From assembly GCA_020347665.1 (NCBI GenBank), contig CP070737.1, positions 790,707 to 828,676 of the forward strand: a DNA stretch of 37,970 nt. The letters run 5' to 3'. This document shows positions 8,916 to 18,729 of this stretch, piece after piece. Under the pieces are notes generated by a model. It worked only from the letters and a program-made list of their open reading frames with translations. It had not been told where the DNA came from and searched no databases. Source of the DNA: Nitrospiraceae bacterium (GTDB taxonomy: Bacteria > Nitrospirota > Thermodesulfovibrionia > Thermodesulfovibrionales > UBA6898). The position numbers and the translations under genes are program-made. Each line of letters begins with the position of its first letter. Position 1 is the first letter of the stretch.

Positions 8916-9107
8916 TTATTTCATATTTCTTGTAACCCGGAGCAATTCTTCAATGGAGGGTTTACCTGAGAAGGCCTTTTTCAGGCAATCGAAGCGCATA
9001 TCTTTGAAACCGCGTTTTAAGGCTTCTGCGCGCAAGAGATTTAACGGGGCCTTATTCGTAATAAGGCCTCTGATATTCTCATCGATCACAATAGGATAAA
9101 AACACAA
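8916..9107 (-). CDS. Small ORF matching only the C-terminal end of GspE/PilB ATPases
   Basis: It has 63 codons from a TTG directly after an in-frame TAA. The sequence aligns without gaps to the last part of the full-length GspE in this window (14836-16518). IRGLI matches IRELI, GFKDMR matches GMRTLR, and SIEELLRVT matches TIDEVLRVT. The family pattern D-G-x-x-K-x-x-x-G is partly kept (DCLKKAFSG). There is no Walker A, Walker B or zinc motif. It lies 37 bp after ymdB and 22 bp before the receiver gene, so it is probably transcribed with both. It could be the remnant of a lost ATPase gene or a free-standing small domain; the frame is intact and slightly favours expression. Confidence 0.6.
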   Translation of the reverse strand: MCFYPIVIDENIRGLITNKAPLNLLRAEALKRGFKDMRFDCLKKAFSGKPSIEELLRVTRNMK

Positions 9108-9144
9108 TTATGAATTGAAACAGAGGCATATATGTTCAGAAGTA

Positions 9145-9927
9145 TTATGGATGCCTGATCTGGAGTCGCTCAATTTTTGATGATCTGCCAGAATCTTTTG
9201 CAATATCCAGAACGACCGCAGATAACATGCCTTGACCTTTTGCCGTTTCAAATCGTGCGGGCATGGCTGTGAGAAAGCGCTTGATAATCTGTTTCACTTC
9301 AATACCAATTACCGAGTTTATGGGTCCTGTCATGCCAACATCCGTTATATAAGCAGTCCCGTGCGGGAGAATCGTATCATCTGCGGTCTGGACATGTGTA
9401 TGTGTTCCAATAACGGCACTGGCTTTGCCATCGCAAAAAAAACCAAACGCTATTTTTTCTGACGTTGCCTCTGCATGGAAATCTATGATGATAATTGATG
9501 TTTCTTTGGATAGCCGTTCGATTTCTGCCTTTGCGGTCCTGAAGGGACAATCAATATTTGACATAAACACTCTACCCGAAAGATTCAGTACAGCGACTTT
9601 AGTCCCGTCCGATAACGTATATAGTACACTTCCATATCCAGGAACGTCCGGAGGAAAATTTAATGGCCTCAGTACACGATCATCTTTCGCAATGAAAGAG
9701 ACAAAATCTTTCTTGTCCCAGACATGATTGCCGGTCGTTATGATATGAACTCCTGCCTTCAACATTTCGACCACAAGGGACTCTGTAAGCCCGAATCCGC
9801 CAGCAATATTTTCTCCGTTAGCTATAACGAGTTCGATTTTGTACCTATCCGTCAGGGACGGCAAAAGAGACTTGACGGCCGATCTTCCAACTTTACCAAC
9901 TATATCTCCGATGAAAAGTGCTTTCAT
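9145..9927 (-). CDS. ymdB: YmdB/TIGR00282-family metallophosphoesterase
   Basis: A calcineurin-like phosphoesterase; Bacillus YmdB hydrolyses 2',3'-cyclic nucleotides and affects multicellular behaviour. Metal ligands can be placed at D8 (FIGDIVG), E39 and N40 (NGENIAGG), N67 with H68 (TTGNHVWD), H151 (DFHAEATSEK), and H176 with H178 (GTHTHVQTAD). All motifs are intact and length is a usual 260 residues. It follows rny after 108 bp, a widespread neighbourhood that links it to RNA turnover. The gap holds a small GCGCA/TGCGC hairpin without a U-tract. Confidence 0.93.
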   Translation of the reverse strand: MKALFIGDIVGKVGRSAVKSLLPSLTDRYKIELVIANGENIAGGFGLTESLVVEMLKAGVHIITTGNHVWDKKDFVSFIAKDDRVLRPLNFPPDVPGYGSVLYTLSDGTKVAVLNLSGRVFMSNIDCPFRTAKAEIERLSKETSIIIIDFHAEATSEKIAFGFFCDGKASAVIGTHTHVQTADDTILPHGTAYITDVGMTGPINSVIGIEVKQIIKRFLTAMPARFETAKGQGMLSAVVLDIAKDSGRSSKIERLQIRHP

Positions 9928-10035
9928 AGGTCTAACGTCTGGTTGAAGAAGGCATAACGGCGACAGTAAAAGCGATATCTACCGCGCATACATAGTGCGC
10001 ACTGTTTCATTATGCATCCAGTACTAACCTTTACT

Positions 10036-11598
10036 TTACTTGGCATACTCCACGTATCGTGATTCCCTTATTACCGTAACTTTTATCTGCCCCGGGTAGG
10101 TCATTTCCGACTCTATCTTTTTTGAAAGGTCTCGTGCCAGCAGCATTGACATTTCATCGGTGATGTCCTCTGGTTTTACGATTATTCTTATTTCCCTGCC
10201 AGCCTGTATCGCATAACACTTATCAACGCCGCTAAAGGAAAGGGCAGTCTGCTCCAGTTTCTCGAGCCTTTTCAGGTAATTCTCTATGCTTTCTCTTCTG
10301 ACGCCAGGCCTGGCTGCAGAGACAGCATCTGCTGCTGCAACGAGCGAAGCCTCAACGGTTGTTGGATCACCATCGCCATGATGAACCATGATTGCATTAA
10401 TAACCTTGCCATTTTCTCCATATTTCTTTGCGAGATTTGCGCCGATCTCCTGATGAGACCCTTCTGTTTCATGATCGACCGCTTTACCAATATCATGAAG
10501 GAGCCCGGCCCTTTTTGAAAGCTTTGCATCAACTTTCAGTTCCCCTGCCATGATTCCTGAAAAATATGCTACTTCACGGGAATGCTGTAGTACATTCTGG
10601 CCATAAGACGTTCTGTATTTCAGTCTGCCCAGAACTTTAATAAGCTCAGGATGAATACCTGAAAGCCCAAGATCAAATACGCACCGTTCGCCTTCTTCCC
10701 TGATATTCGCTTCAACTTCCTTCTTGACTTTATCGACCACCTCTTCGATTCTCGTTGGGTGTATCCGCCCGTCCGATATCAGTCGTTCAAGTGAAAGACG
10801 CGCGATTTCACGACGAACAGGATCAAATGCTGACAGAGTCACCATTTCAGGAGTATCATCCACAATCAGATCAACACCTGTTGCTGCCTCGAGTGCCCGA
10901 ATGTTTCGGCCCTCTCGGCCGATGATTCTTCCTTTCATTTCGTCACTGGGAAGACTAACTGCGGTGACTGTTGCATCAGACACATATTCGCTGGCATAGC
11001 GCTGTATCGCAAGCCCTATGATTCCCTGAGCTTTTTTGGTCGCAGTTTCCCGCGCATCATTTTCGATGCTTTTCACCAGTTTGGCCATCTCAAACTGAGC
11101 ATCTTCTCGGGTCCGTTCCAGGAGTTCCTGACGTGCCTCGTCTTTTGTCAGGACGGATATTTTTTCCAGAACCCGAGATTGCTCTTCAATTAACTGCTTG
11201 TATCGGTGTTCTTTTTCATTCAGAGACCGTTCTTTTGCAGAATGTTCCTTTTCCCTCCTGTTCAGTTCATGATCACGTTTGTCAATGTGATCGTATTTTC
11301 TTTCCAGTACTTCTTCTTTTTGTCTGAGTCTTTTTTCCAGATGTGTTAGTTCCGAACGTTTCTCCCTTAAATCTTTTTCAACTTCCGACTTCGCCTGATA
11401 TACCATGTCTTTGGCTTCAAGTGATGCTTCTTTCTTGAGGGAATCGGCATTTCTTTTTGCCTCATCCAGTATTCTTTTCTTTTCGGTGTCTATTGAGTCA
11501 ATCTTGCGCTTCAAAGCATTCTTGAAGAAAAGACTTAAAATCAGGCCAGTAAATATTCCTATTCCGATTGCAATGGCTAGATAACCTGTTTCAAACAT
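10036..11598 (-). CDS. rny: Ribonuclease Y
   Basis: A membrane-anchored endoribonuclease that starts mRNA decay. A transmembrane helix at about 5-25 is followed by a long charged coiled coil (about 30-200), a KH domain ([15 protein letters not shown], 223-237) and an HD domain with H368 and D369 in LLHDIGK. Length is 520 residues, as in Bacillus. It overlaps the end of rarA by 8 nt, so translation is coupled. ymdB follows. Confidence 0.97.
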   Translation of the reverse strand: MFETGYLAIAIGIGIFTGLILSLFFKNALKRKIDSIDTEKKRILDEAKRNADSLKKEASLEAKDMVYQAKSEVEKDLREKRSELTHLEKRLRQKEEVLERKYDHIDKRDHELNRREKEHSAKERSLNEKEHRYKQLIEEQSRVLEKISVLTKDEARQELLERTREDAQFEMAKLVKSIENDARETATKKAQGIIGLAIQRYASEYVSDATVTAVSLPSDEMKGRIIGREGRNIRALEAATGVDLIVDDTPEMVTLSAFDPVRREIARLSLERLISDGRIHPTRIEEVVDKVKKEVEANIREEGERCVFDLGLSGIHPELIKVLGRLKYRTSYGQNVLQHSREVAYFSGIMAGELKVDAKLSKRAGLLHDIGKAVDHETEGSHQEIGANLAKKYGENGKVINAIMVHHGDGDPTTVEASLVAAADAVSAARPGVRRESIENYLKRLEKLEQTALSFSGVDKCYAIQAGREIRIIVKPEDITDEMSMLLARDLSKKIESEMTYPGQIKVTVIRESRYVEYAK

Positions 11599-12868
11599 CT
11601 GCAGAAGACCTCCTTTTCTGTAGCCGTGATTTTATAATTCTTTCATGCCCTTCTGAAGAAGGCGTATAATAAGACGCATTGTTCGTAAGGTACTTTTGGT
11701 CGAGACTGCCACTCCTGTCATCGTGCGGATATATATATCCTTTTCCTGCACCGAGTCGTTGTGATCCGGCATAATGGGAATCCTTGAGATGATCCGGAAC
11801 GGTTTCGAGAGGTTTGCTCCTGATATCTTCAGTTGCTTTTTCAATTGCACGGTATGAAGCATTGCTTTTTGGGGCAACTGCAACATAAATAGCAGCCTGT
11901 GAAAGAGGAATTCTCCCTTCGGGCATGCCGATTTTCTCTATTGCATACTGTGCAGAAACAGCAACAACCAGAGCATTCGGATCCGCATTACCCACATCTT
12001 CTGATGCGCAAATCACTATCCTCCGTGCTATAAAAAGCGGATCTTCTCCTGATTCCAGCATTTTAGCAAGCCAATAGACGGTTGCATCAGGATCAGAGCC
12101 CCGCATGCTCTTGATAAAAGCCGAAACAGTATCATAGTGCTCATCCTCATCATAATAAAGCGTCTTATTTTGAAGAATTTCTTTAATGCCGTTACGTGTT
12201 ATATGCTGTCCACTTCTCCTTTTGTCTTGAGATACGATCTGGGCTAATTCCAGGACGTTTAATGCCCTTCGCGCATCTCCTTCGCTCACTCTGGCAATAT
12301 CATCAAGCGCATCCTCTTCAATTGAGATAGCATGTTTCCCCAGTCCACGGGTATCTGACAGTGCCCTTCGCAGCAGAATCTTCATATCTTCCTCAGATAA
12401 TGGTAAAAACTGAAAGAGCAGTGAACGGGAAGACAGAGCCGGGACAAGAGAGAAAAAAGGGTTGTGCGTGGATGCACCTATGAGCGTTATATTTCCTGTT
12501 TCTACATATGGCAGTAAGGCATCCTGCTGTATCTTGTTAAATCGGTGTATTTCATCAACAAAGAGGACTATTTTTTTCTCGCCTTGGTGCTGCACGGCAT
12601 CCCGAATATCTTTTACCCCGGCCGTAACCGCATTTAAGGAAATAAACTCAGCTTTGGTCTGACGTGCAACGATATATGCGAGAGCGGTCTTTCCGGTTCC
12701 CGGCGGCCCAAATAACATAAGGGAAACAATTTTGTCTTCTTCAATAAGCCTTCTGAGCGGTTTATTGATATCCAATATATGAGACTGGCCAACGAATTCA
12801 TCAAAATCCAGCGGTTGCATTCGCCATGCAAGCGGAGGAGTTCTTTTGTGTTCCGTAAAAAGTTCCAA
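11591..12868 (-). CDS. rarA: Replication-associated recombination protein A (AAA+ ATPase)
   Basis: An AAA+ ATPase of the clamp-loader group (RarA/MgsA/WRNIP1) that acts at stalled replication forks. Walker A is GPPGTGKT (54-61) and Walker B is VLFVDEI (101-107), followed by the HRFNK sensor segment typical of RarA. The C-terminal tetramerisation domain contains the diagnostic [13 protein letters not shown]-like segment. The start is a TTG at 12868: a TGA lies two codons upstream in the same frame and the next ATG is within the conserved RMQP motif. It heads the minus-strand operon rarA-rny-ymdB. Confidence 0.95.
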   Translation of the reverse strand: MELFTEHKRTPPLAWRMQPLDFDEFVGQSHILDINKPLRRLIEEDKIVSLMLFGPPGTGKTALAYIVARQTKAEFISLNAVTAGVKDIRDAVQHQGEKKIVLFVDEIHRFNKIQQDALLPYVETGNITLIGASTHNPFFSLVPALSSRSLLFQFLPLSEEDMKILLRRALSDTRGLGKHAISIEEDALDDIARVSEGDARRALNVLELAQIVSQDKRRSGQHITRNGIKEILQNKTLYYDEDEHYDTVSAFIKSMRGSDPDATVYWLAKMLESGEDPLFIARRIVICASEDVGNADPNALVVAVSAQYAIEKIGMPEGRIPLSQAAIYVAVAPKSNASYRAIEKATEDIRSKPLETVPDHLKDSHYAGSQRLGAGKGYIYPHDDRSGSLDQKYLTNNASYYTPSSEGHERIIKSRLQKRRSSADV

Positions 12869-12960
12869 CGTTCACCGTCCTGAATCGGACTATGGCGAGG
12901 AACAGACTTTTGGAGTTGAGAAAACGTTAGGCTTGATAATGAATAAGTGGGCAAAATGTA

Positions 12961-12984
12961 TAAAAAAGCCTTTAGTAACAGGCT
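12961..12984 (-). terminator. Intrinsic terminator between the structured RNA and rarA
   Basis: On the minus strand, AGCCT (12984-12980) pairs with AGGCT (12971-12967) and is followed by TTTTTT. It would end transcription coming from the small-RNA promoter before rarA. Confidence 0.6.
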
Positions 12985-13066
12985 CTAAAATCCAGTTTTC
13001 TCTATTTTTATGTAATGTTTTTCCAAAAGATGTGTGGCCATAGTCGATATTTCTGTTATCTCTAAA

Positions 13067-13259
13067 ATTTATCCCGCCCTGCCGTGTATATGATGAATTA
13101 GATCCGCCCATTGTATAGGTGGGTGCTGTGAAGGAACCTGCAGGCTTTTGCCACGCGGGCAATATGCACATCAGCACCTTACCCCAGCTCCCTAAAGATC
13201 TAATTTGCCGGATCAACTTTATCATATATCACATACAGGGCAGGTATTTGCCCAAGTAT
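13067..13259 (-). ncRNA. ssrS: Structured small RNA, probably 6S RNA
   Basis: About 190 nt of minus strand can fold into one long rod. The closing stem pairs 13244-13208 with 13106-13073, with near-continuous complementarity including GATCCG/CGGATC. Next comes a large internal bubble of about 20 nt on one side and 12 nt on the other. The apical stem has a perfect GGTGCTG/CAGCACC helix (13178-13172 with 13128-13122) and a small TTGCC/GGCAA hairpin at the tip. This is the architecture of 6S RNA, which mimics an open promoter and binds the sigma-70 holoenzyme. The short bubble strand reads TATACAAT, close to a -10 element. A promoter lies just upstream, a terminator downstream, and rarA is next; rarA is a known neighbour of 6S genes as I recall. 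The ends are estimates. Confidence 0.62.
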
Positions 13260-13265
13260 ATTCTA

Positions 13266-13294
13266 TATATAACAGAAAATGTCTTTTTGAGCAA
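13266..13294 (-). promoter_or_regulatory. Sigma-70 promoter of the 6S-like RNA
   Basis: On the minus strand, TTGCTC (13294-13289) and TATATA (13271-13266) are separated by exactly 17 nt. The predicted start at about 13259 falls 15 nt before the first base of the long closing stem. Confidence 0.65.
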
Positions 13295-13326
13295 GGGGAA
13301 ATTCTTTGTCTAAGAAGACTTTTAAC

Positions 13327-13355
13327 TTGTATTGGAACCATTTTTTTAATAAACT
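13327..13355 (+). promoter_or_regulatory. Candidate promoter for tatA-alr
   Basis: TTGTAT (13327-13332) and TAAACT (13350-13355) are separated by 17 nt, followed by an AT-rich leader of about 40 nt ending in a GGAGGA ribosome-binding site. Confidence 0.45.
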
Positions 13356-13401
13356 ATGGGAAATATTATATTTTTTTTAAAAAGAAAAATGGAGGAAAGA
13401 T

Positions 13402-13617
13402 ATGTTTGGATTGGGAGTTCAGGAACTACTCATTGTCCTAGTCATCATCCTGGTTCTGTTTGGTGCTACACGACTGCCTGAAATTGGGAGGGGAATTGGG
13501 CAGGCAATAAAAAATTTCAAAAAGGCGACATCCGAGCCCGATGAGATTGATGTTACACCTAAGAAAAATGTGAGCCAGCAGAACGAGAAGGAAGGCAACG
13601 ATAATCAAAAGCAGTGA
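13402..13617 (+). CDS. tatA: Twin-arginine translocase subunit TatA/TatE
   Basis: A 71-residue pore-forming component of the Tat pathway, which exports folded proteins. It has a short N-terminal transmembrane helix (about 6-20), the hinge [12 protein letters not shown] with the conserved FG, then an amphipathic helix ([12 protein letters not shown]) and a charged tail. TatB is unlikely given the length and the absence of its extended helix. GGAGGA precedes the ATG. The TGA overlaps the GTG start of alr (GTGA). No tatC is in the window. Confidence 0.94.
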   Translation: MFGLGVQELLIVLVIILVLFGATRLPEIGRGIGQAIKNFKKATSEPDEIDVTPKKNVSQQNEKEGNDNQKQ

Positions 13618-14708
13618 ATAGAGGTCCTATAGCCGAAATCGATCTTGCTGCACTTCAGAAGAATCTCAATATTATTTACCGCGCAGTTGGGAAGAGAAAC
13701 GTTATATCTGTCGTCAAAGCAGATGCTTACGGTCATGGCGCTGTAACCATTTCACGGAAACTTGTCAATGCAGGAGTCTCATATCTGGCTGTTGCCTTTA
13801 CCGGTGAGGCAAAAGTCCTAAGAGATGCAGGAATAACGGCTCGGATCATGGTCCTGTTTGATAACCGGGATGTAATGGATTTTTTTACATATAATCTCAT
13901 TCCGGTAATATACGAAAAAAGAACGGCGAGAGCATTTGCCGGAGAAGCAGCGAAGAAAGGGCTAACTGTTTCGGTTCATCTCAAGATAGACACTGGGATG
14001 GGGAGGGTTGGATTTTCTGCTGATACCGCCGTATCGGATGCTCTTGATATTGCAGCAATGAAAGGAATTGCCGTCGAAGGCCTTTTTAGTCATTTTTCTG
14101 ACGCCGATCTTTCTGACAAATCGTATGCACGTGAACAGCTGGAGCTTTTTCAAAGAATTAAGAGTGACATATCATCTGGCTTAGGATATCCCCTCATGGC
14201 ACATATGGCAAACAGTGCTGCTATCCTGACGCTTCAAGAATCATACCTTGATGCAGTCAGGCCCGGCATAATGCTCTATGGGTGTTCTCCTTTCGAGGAG
14301 AGTTATGGACTGAACCCTGTAATGAAAATCAAGTCCGAAGTTCTGGCAATCAGAAGTCTTCCCCTGGGTTCTCCGATCAGCTATGGCAGGACGTATGTTA
14401 CCAGGAGAAAGAGCAGAATCGCCGTGATTCCCGTCGGGTATGCAGATGGATATAATAGGCTTCTTTCTAATAATAGTGACGTTCTCATTAGAGGGAAACG
14501 GGCGCCTGTAGTGGGCAGAATCTGTATGGATGTAACCATGGTAGATGTTACGGATATCCGTGACGTTTCAGAGAACGATGAAGTTGTTCTTCTCGGCCGT
14601 CAGATGGATGAATTGATTACAGCCCGTGAATTGTCCGATCGGATAAACACGATACCATATGAAATTGTAACTGCGTTTGGTCATGGAGCTCGGAGAGAAT
14701 ATGTATAA
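13614..14708 (+). CDS. alr: Alanine racemase
   Basis: A PLP enzyme that makes D-alanine for peptidoglycan. K35 in [10 protein letters not shown] is the Schiff-base lysine and Y257 in ISYGRTY the opposing catalytic base. The beta-barrel C-terminal domain has GYADGYNR and [12 protein letters not shown] motifs. Length is 364 residues. The GTG start overlaps the tatA stop by 4 nt. Confidence 0.97.
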   Translation: MNRGPIAEIDLAALQKNLNIIYRAVGKRNVISVVKADAYGHGAVTISRKLVNAGVSYLAVAFTGEAKVLRDAGITARIMVLFDNRDVMDFFTYNLIPVIYEKRTARAFAGEAAKKGLTVSVHLKIDTGMGRVGFSADTAVSDALDIAAMKGIAVEGLFSHFSDADLSDKSYAREQLELFQRIKSDISSGLGYPLMAHMANSAAILTLQESYLDAVRPGIMLYGCSPFEESYGLNPVMKIKSEVLAIRSLPLGSPISYGRTYVTRRKSRIAVIPVGYADGYNRLLSNNSDVLIRGKRAPVVGRICMDVTMVDVTDIRDVSENDEVVLLGRQMDELITARELSDRINTIPYEIVTAFGHGARREYV

Positions 14709-14835
14709 TAGCTGGTAGAACTGTTACGGAGATCACGCGCTGTTTTCAGGAGTAATCAGGTGATGCTCTTCGAAATGAAGCCGTGAAGAAAGGATGGGAA
14801 AATGATTCCAAGGCTCCAGCTGGGGCCTGATCGTC

Positions 14836-16518
14836 ATGACGATGCAGAAAAAAATAGGACAGATACTGCTTGAGATGGGATATATTGATGCCGCCGATAT
14901 CGACGCCGTGCTGGAGCTCCAGAAGGCAGAAAACAGCACGAGGCGATTTGGAGAAATACTGATGGACCGGGGTGTAACCGAGGATCGGATCTTCCAGGCG
15001 CTGTCTGTTCAATTCAATATCCCCCTTTTGGATACAAAGAATTTTCCGGAACAACTTCCGTTAGAAAAAATTTCTTATAATTTTCTTGTCAATAACCTGA
15101 TATTACCTGTCGAAATCAAAGAAAATCTGCTTACGGTAGCGATAGGAGATCCAACCAATAGTGACGGAATTACCTCATTAAAGGCCTCCTATGGATGTGA
15201 TGTTTCACTCTTCCTGGCGAGAAAATCAGACATTCTGCACCAACTGGAACAGCTGTATGGATCAAGAAGTGCGGTGATGCAGCGGCTTATTGAAGACGTA
15301 ACAGAAGATGATGTAACCGATAGTGATCTTCCTGATGAGGTAAGTCATCTGAGGGATCTTGCTCAGGAAAAAGGGATTATTCAGCTCGTTAACGTCATTA
15401 TTGAGAATGCAGTAAAAGATAGAGCGAGCGATATCCATATTGAACCTGGAGACATGAAGGTGAGTGTTCGATACAGGGTAGACGGGGTATTGCACGAGAA
15501 AGAGGTGCTTCCGATACGTATGTATTCTGCGGTTTCATCGAGAGTCAAGCTCCTGTCCCAGATGAATATTGCTGAACGAAGGCTTCCGCAGGATGGAAGA
15601 ATGAACATGACGGCCTTTGGCAGGGTGCTGGACATTCGTGTGTCCACTCTTCCGACGATTTATGGTGAGAGCATTGTCATGAGACTGCTCGATAAAGAAT
15701 CATCGTTTTTGACGTTAGAGCAACTGGGCTTTGATGAAATGCTTCTCGGGATTTATGCGGATACCATTAAGAAGCCATATGGGATGCTGCTTATTACCGG
15801 ACCTACAGGAAGCGGTAAATCGACGACCCTGTACGCATCGCTCGATGAAATCAACTCTCCTGAAAAGAAGATTATTACCATTGAAGAACCGGTTGAATAT
15901 CTCATGCAAGGCATTAATCAAATACAGGTGCGTCCCAAAATTGGTTTAACGTTTGCAAGTGGTCTTCGGCATATTGTGCGTCAGGATCCGGATGTCATTA
16001 TGGTAGGAGAAATAAGAGATCTGGAAACCGCAGGAATAGCGGTACACGCTGCGCTAACAGGACATCTTCTTTTCAGTACACTTCATACGAATGATGCTGC
16101 GGGTGCACTCGCTCGACTCATGGATATGGGAGTTGAGAATTATCTGGTTTCGTCCACACTGTTATGTGTCATTGCCCAAAGACTGGTAAGACGAATTTGC
16201 ATGCAGTGCAAAGAGAAGTATGTTCTCTCGGAAGACCTGTTTAAGAAATTGGGCTTGGATATGCACGAAGGATGGCTTGGTCGGGGTTGTGAAAACTGTT
16301 CGGGAACCGGTTACAGAGGGAGAATCGGTATATTTGAAGTGCTGCAGATCACTGATGAAATCAGGGAACTTATTATGAAGAGAGCTACTATCGGAGAAAT
16401 CAAGGATGCGGCTGCCTCCCTCGGCATGAGAACTTTGAGGGAGGACGGTGTAAAAAAGGTTAAAAACGGAATCACAACAATCGATGAAGTACTCAGGGTT
16501 ACACAGGTGGATCTGTAA
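14836..16518 (+). CDS. gspE: Type II secretion ATPase GspE (PilB/GspE family)
   Basis: A cytoplasmic hexameric ATPase that powers the secretion pseudopilus. An MshEN-type N-terminal domain spans about 1-140. Walker A is GPTGSGKST (322-330), the Asp box surrounds IEEPVEY (349-355), Walker B is DPDVIMVGE (384-392) and the His box is LTGHLLFSTLHTND. Zinc cysteines C455, C458, C485 and C488 form the tetracysteine site. Length is 560 residues. I assign it to secretion rather than type IV pili because it overlaps gspK (TAATG) and is followed by L, M, C and D. The ATG at 14836 follows a weak GGGG site; the second ATG at 14842 is an alternative. Confidence 0.9.
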   Translation: MTMQKKIGQILLEMGYIDAADIDAVLELQKAENSTRRFGEILMDRGVTEDRIFQALSVQFNIPLLDTKNFPEQLPLEKISYNFLVNNLILPVEIKENLLTVAIGDPTNSDGITSLKASYGCDVSLFLARKSDILHQLEQLYGSRSAVMQRLIEDVTEDDVTDSDLPDEVSHLRDLAQEKGIIQLVNVIIENAVKDRASDIHIEPGDMKVSVRYRVDGVLHEKEVLPIRMYSAVSSRVKLLSQMNIAERRLPQDGRMNMTAFGRVLDIRVSTLPTIYGESIVMRLLDKESSFLTLEQLGFDEMLLGIYADTIKKPYGMLLITGPTGSGKSTTLYASLDEINSPEKKIITIEEPVEYLMQGINQIQVRPKIGLTFASGLRHIVRQDPDVIMVGEIRDLETAGIAVHAALTGHLLFSTLHTNDAAGALARLMDMGVENYLVSSTLLCVIAQRLVRRICMQCKEKYVLSEDLFKKLGLDMHEGWLGRGCENCSGTGYRGRIGIFEVLQITDEIRELIMKRATIGEIKDAAASLGMRTLREDGVKKVKNGITTIDEVLRVTQVDL

Positions 16519-17471
16519 TGAATACAGCCGGACTTTCTATGAGAAGCGGTTTTGCCCTCATTATGGTGCTCTTTGTTTTGGCAATGCTCAGTACCTTTGC
16601 CTTGAATTTTGTAACTGCAATGAGGGAGCATTCAGCCATTGCAAGAAATCTCAAAGAAGAAACCGAATCATATTATATGGCTGTTTCAGGATATCATGAG
16701 GCGGTAAATTCTATTCTCTCGGATAATGATATGTCAGTTGATTTTATTGACGGAGACGGACATTTCTGGTTAGATCCAAAAGTGCAACCGATAACAGGTA
16801 AAAAAACGAACCAATCTGGAGAAGTGACGATCAGCATTACAGACGAAAATGCCAAGTTGAATATTAACCTGGCGCGAACTGATCAACTACGCAGATTGTT
16901 CGATTATGCCGGATTTGCTCCAGATGCCGTTAATGAGATCATAGACTCAATCCTTGACTGGAAAGACAGTGACACTGAACACCATCTGTCAGGAGCCGAA
17001 GATGAGTATTATGAGGATCTCGATGAGCCGTATAGGGCCAAGAATGCTTTTTTCGATGTTCCCGAAGAACTATTTCTTGTCAAGGGTTTAACGCGGGATG
17101 TCTTTTCTGGCTCAGACGGTCTTCAGCCTGTGTTGCCGTTTATCACCACGTTCAGCAGGGGGACCATTAATATCAACTCCGTATCGGAGGAAGTTATGAC
17201 ACTGCTCGGATTAAGCCCGGTAGAAATAGAGGCGATCCTCAAGCAAAGAAATGAAGTTTCCGGAGGATTCCGGTTTATTCCAAGAGAATTTACAAAATAC
17301 GGTTTAAATGCGACGTTTACAAATACCTTTCGGATAGAAGTCACCGCACGGGTGAATAATGAATCCCGGTATGCGAATGTTTCTGCGGTTGTGAACAGAT
17401 TAAAAACACCCGATGGCTATAAAGTACAGACTATTTACTGGAGAGAGCGTGAAAAGAATATTGGGAGTTAG
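16518..17471 (+). CDS. gspK: Type II secretion minor pseudopilin GspK
   Basis: This is the large minor pseudopilin that, with GspI and GspJ, caps the pseudopilus tip. A prepilin leader ends at G11, with cleavage before FALIMVLFVLAML. Position 5 of the mature protein is Met, not Glu, as expected for GspK. The helix continues through YHEAVNSIL. The periplasmic part has DENAKLNINLARTDQL and ILDWKDSD, which match the GspK calcium/SAM-like domains, and a TININSVSEEVM helix-hairpin segment. Length is 317 residues. It overlaps gspE by 1 nt and the next gene by about 23 nt. Confidence 0.88.
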   Translation: MNTAGLSMRSGFALIMVLFVLAMLSTFALNFVTAMREHSAIARNLKEETESYYMAVSGYHEAVNSILSDNDMSVDFIDGDGHFWLDPKVQPITGKKTNQSGEVTISITDENAKLNINLARTDQLRRLFDYAGFAPDAVNEIIDSILDWKDSDTEHHLSGAEDEYYEDLDEPYRAKNAFFDVPEELFLVKGLTRDVFSGSDGLQPVLPFITTFSRGTININSVSEEVMTLLGLSPVEIEAILKQRNEVSGGFRFIPREFTKYGLNATFTNTFRIEVTARVNNESRYANVSAVVNRLKTPDGYKVQTIYWREREKNIGS

Positions 17472-18729
17472 TTACGGAAAGAAGAGCCTGAAGGCATCTG
17501 TTGTTGATTTCGGATTTCGAACAGTCAAACATATTGAATCTCTGTCGGTAAGCTTGCCTGACGGTGAAGAAGAAAAAGGGAACTCTGTAGTCGACCTATT
17601 GAAAAAGTGGAAACAGCACTATAATCCAAAGGGTATGGTTATCGGTTTGCCACTGGATTTTTTTTCTTATCAGTTTATCGATATGCCTTCGATGAACAGA
17701 ATCGATATGAAAAATGCTCTTCATTTTGAGCTTGAGAAATATCTTCCCCTGCCGGTAGAGGAATACATTTATGATTTTATTTCACCACCTGCTCATGGTG
17801 ATGGCATGAAAACACTGGTACTATCTGTTAAGCGGGATATCGTAGACTCGTTATTAGAATATGCAGGAGAGGCTGATATACGGATCCTTTCAATAGGAGC
17901 CAATGCGATGGCCGCAGTATCTCAATTACTCCGTATCGAGAACGCAAAAAATATCAACGGCATCCTGATTAACTGTACAACCGATTACAATGAGATGATC
18001 GGATTAGCAGATTCAATGCCTGTATTTAACAAGCATCTTTCGAAAGATGCAGATGTTGCAGGTGAGATCGAGAGATTTTTTAGTAATCGTTCAGGGTTAG
18101 TTTATGTTAATGGAACTCTTGACACGTCGCTCATAGAGCGATTTAATAGCAGAGCAGTGCGTATATCCATAGCAGAGGCACTTGCATTATCCGGAGCATC
18201 AAAATCCCGTCTGTCCGTCAATTTTCTTCCCCCTGAGCATGTGAGAAAGGGACATGATTTCTACACTTATATACTTGGCGGTCTTGCTATCGGTGCAGTT
18301 GCCCTTTTTCTTTTAACCGGTTTAGTCAGGTATGCAAAGAACGCTTCACTGTTATCGTCCATTAAAGCAGAAATAGCGGCAGTGCAAAATGAGGCCTCTG
18401 CCGTTCTGGAAGGACACAGGAAATTGAACAGTATTAAGAAAGAAAGGCAGGTTTTACTTGATTTTCAGTCAAAGAGCAATCTGCCAATAAGAATTGTGAG
18501 TGATTTGAGTAAAATTCTTTCCGACGATGTATGGCTTATTAAGATGCAAATAGATGAAGAGGGGAAAATAGAGATGGAAGGCTTTGCGAAAAAGTCATCA
18601 TCATTGCTCGTCGCACTTGAAGAATCTACAGCATTTAAGAATGTCTCCTTTTCTTCTCCGATAATCAAGCGGAGCAATGAAGAGCGCTTTTCCATTAAAA
18701 TGGAGGTTGAAACCCTTGACAAGAAATAA
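17449..18729 (+). CDS. gspL: GspL/PilM-type secretion platform protein
   Basis: An actin-like cytoplasmic domain (about 1-265, PilM/GspL cytoplasmic fold) is followed by one transmembrane helix (about 272-292, ILGGLAIGAVALFLLTG) and a periplasmic PilN-like coiled region. The segment FELEKYLPLPVEEY is the typical PilM/GspL signature. It therefore combines PilM and PilN in one chain, as GspL does. I start at the GTG at 17449 (KRILGVSYG...) with a GGAGAG site; an upstream in-frame ATG at 17413 lies well inside gspK. It recruits GspE to the inner membrane. Length is about 426 residues. Confidence 0.8.
   Translation: MKRILGVSYGKKSLKASVVDFGFRTVKHIESLSVSLPDGEEEKGNSVVDLLKKWKQHYNPKGMVIGLPLDFFSYQFIDMPSMNRIDMKNALHFELEKYLPLPVEEYIYDFISPPAHGDGMKTLVLSVKRDIVDSLLEYAGEADIRILSIGANAMAAVSQLLRIENAKNINGILINCTTDYNEMIGLADSMPVFNKHLSKDADVAGEIERFFSNRSGLVYVNGTLDTSLIERFNSRAVRISIAEALALSGASKSRLSVNFLPPEHVRKGHDFYTYILGGLAIGAVALFLLTGLVRYAKNASLLSSIKAEIAAVQNEASAVLEGHRKLNSIKKERQVLLDFQSKSNLPIRIVSDLSKILSDDVWLIKMQIDEEGKIEMEGFAKKSSSLLVALEESTAFKNVSFSSPIIKRSNEERFSIKMEVETLDKK

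Noticed and set aside
13119-13313. Plus-strand ORF of 64 codons between rarA and tatA
   Set aside because: It overlies the structured RNA, has no ribosome-binding site and no family resemblance.
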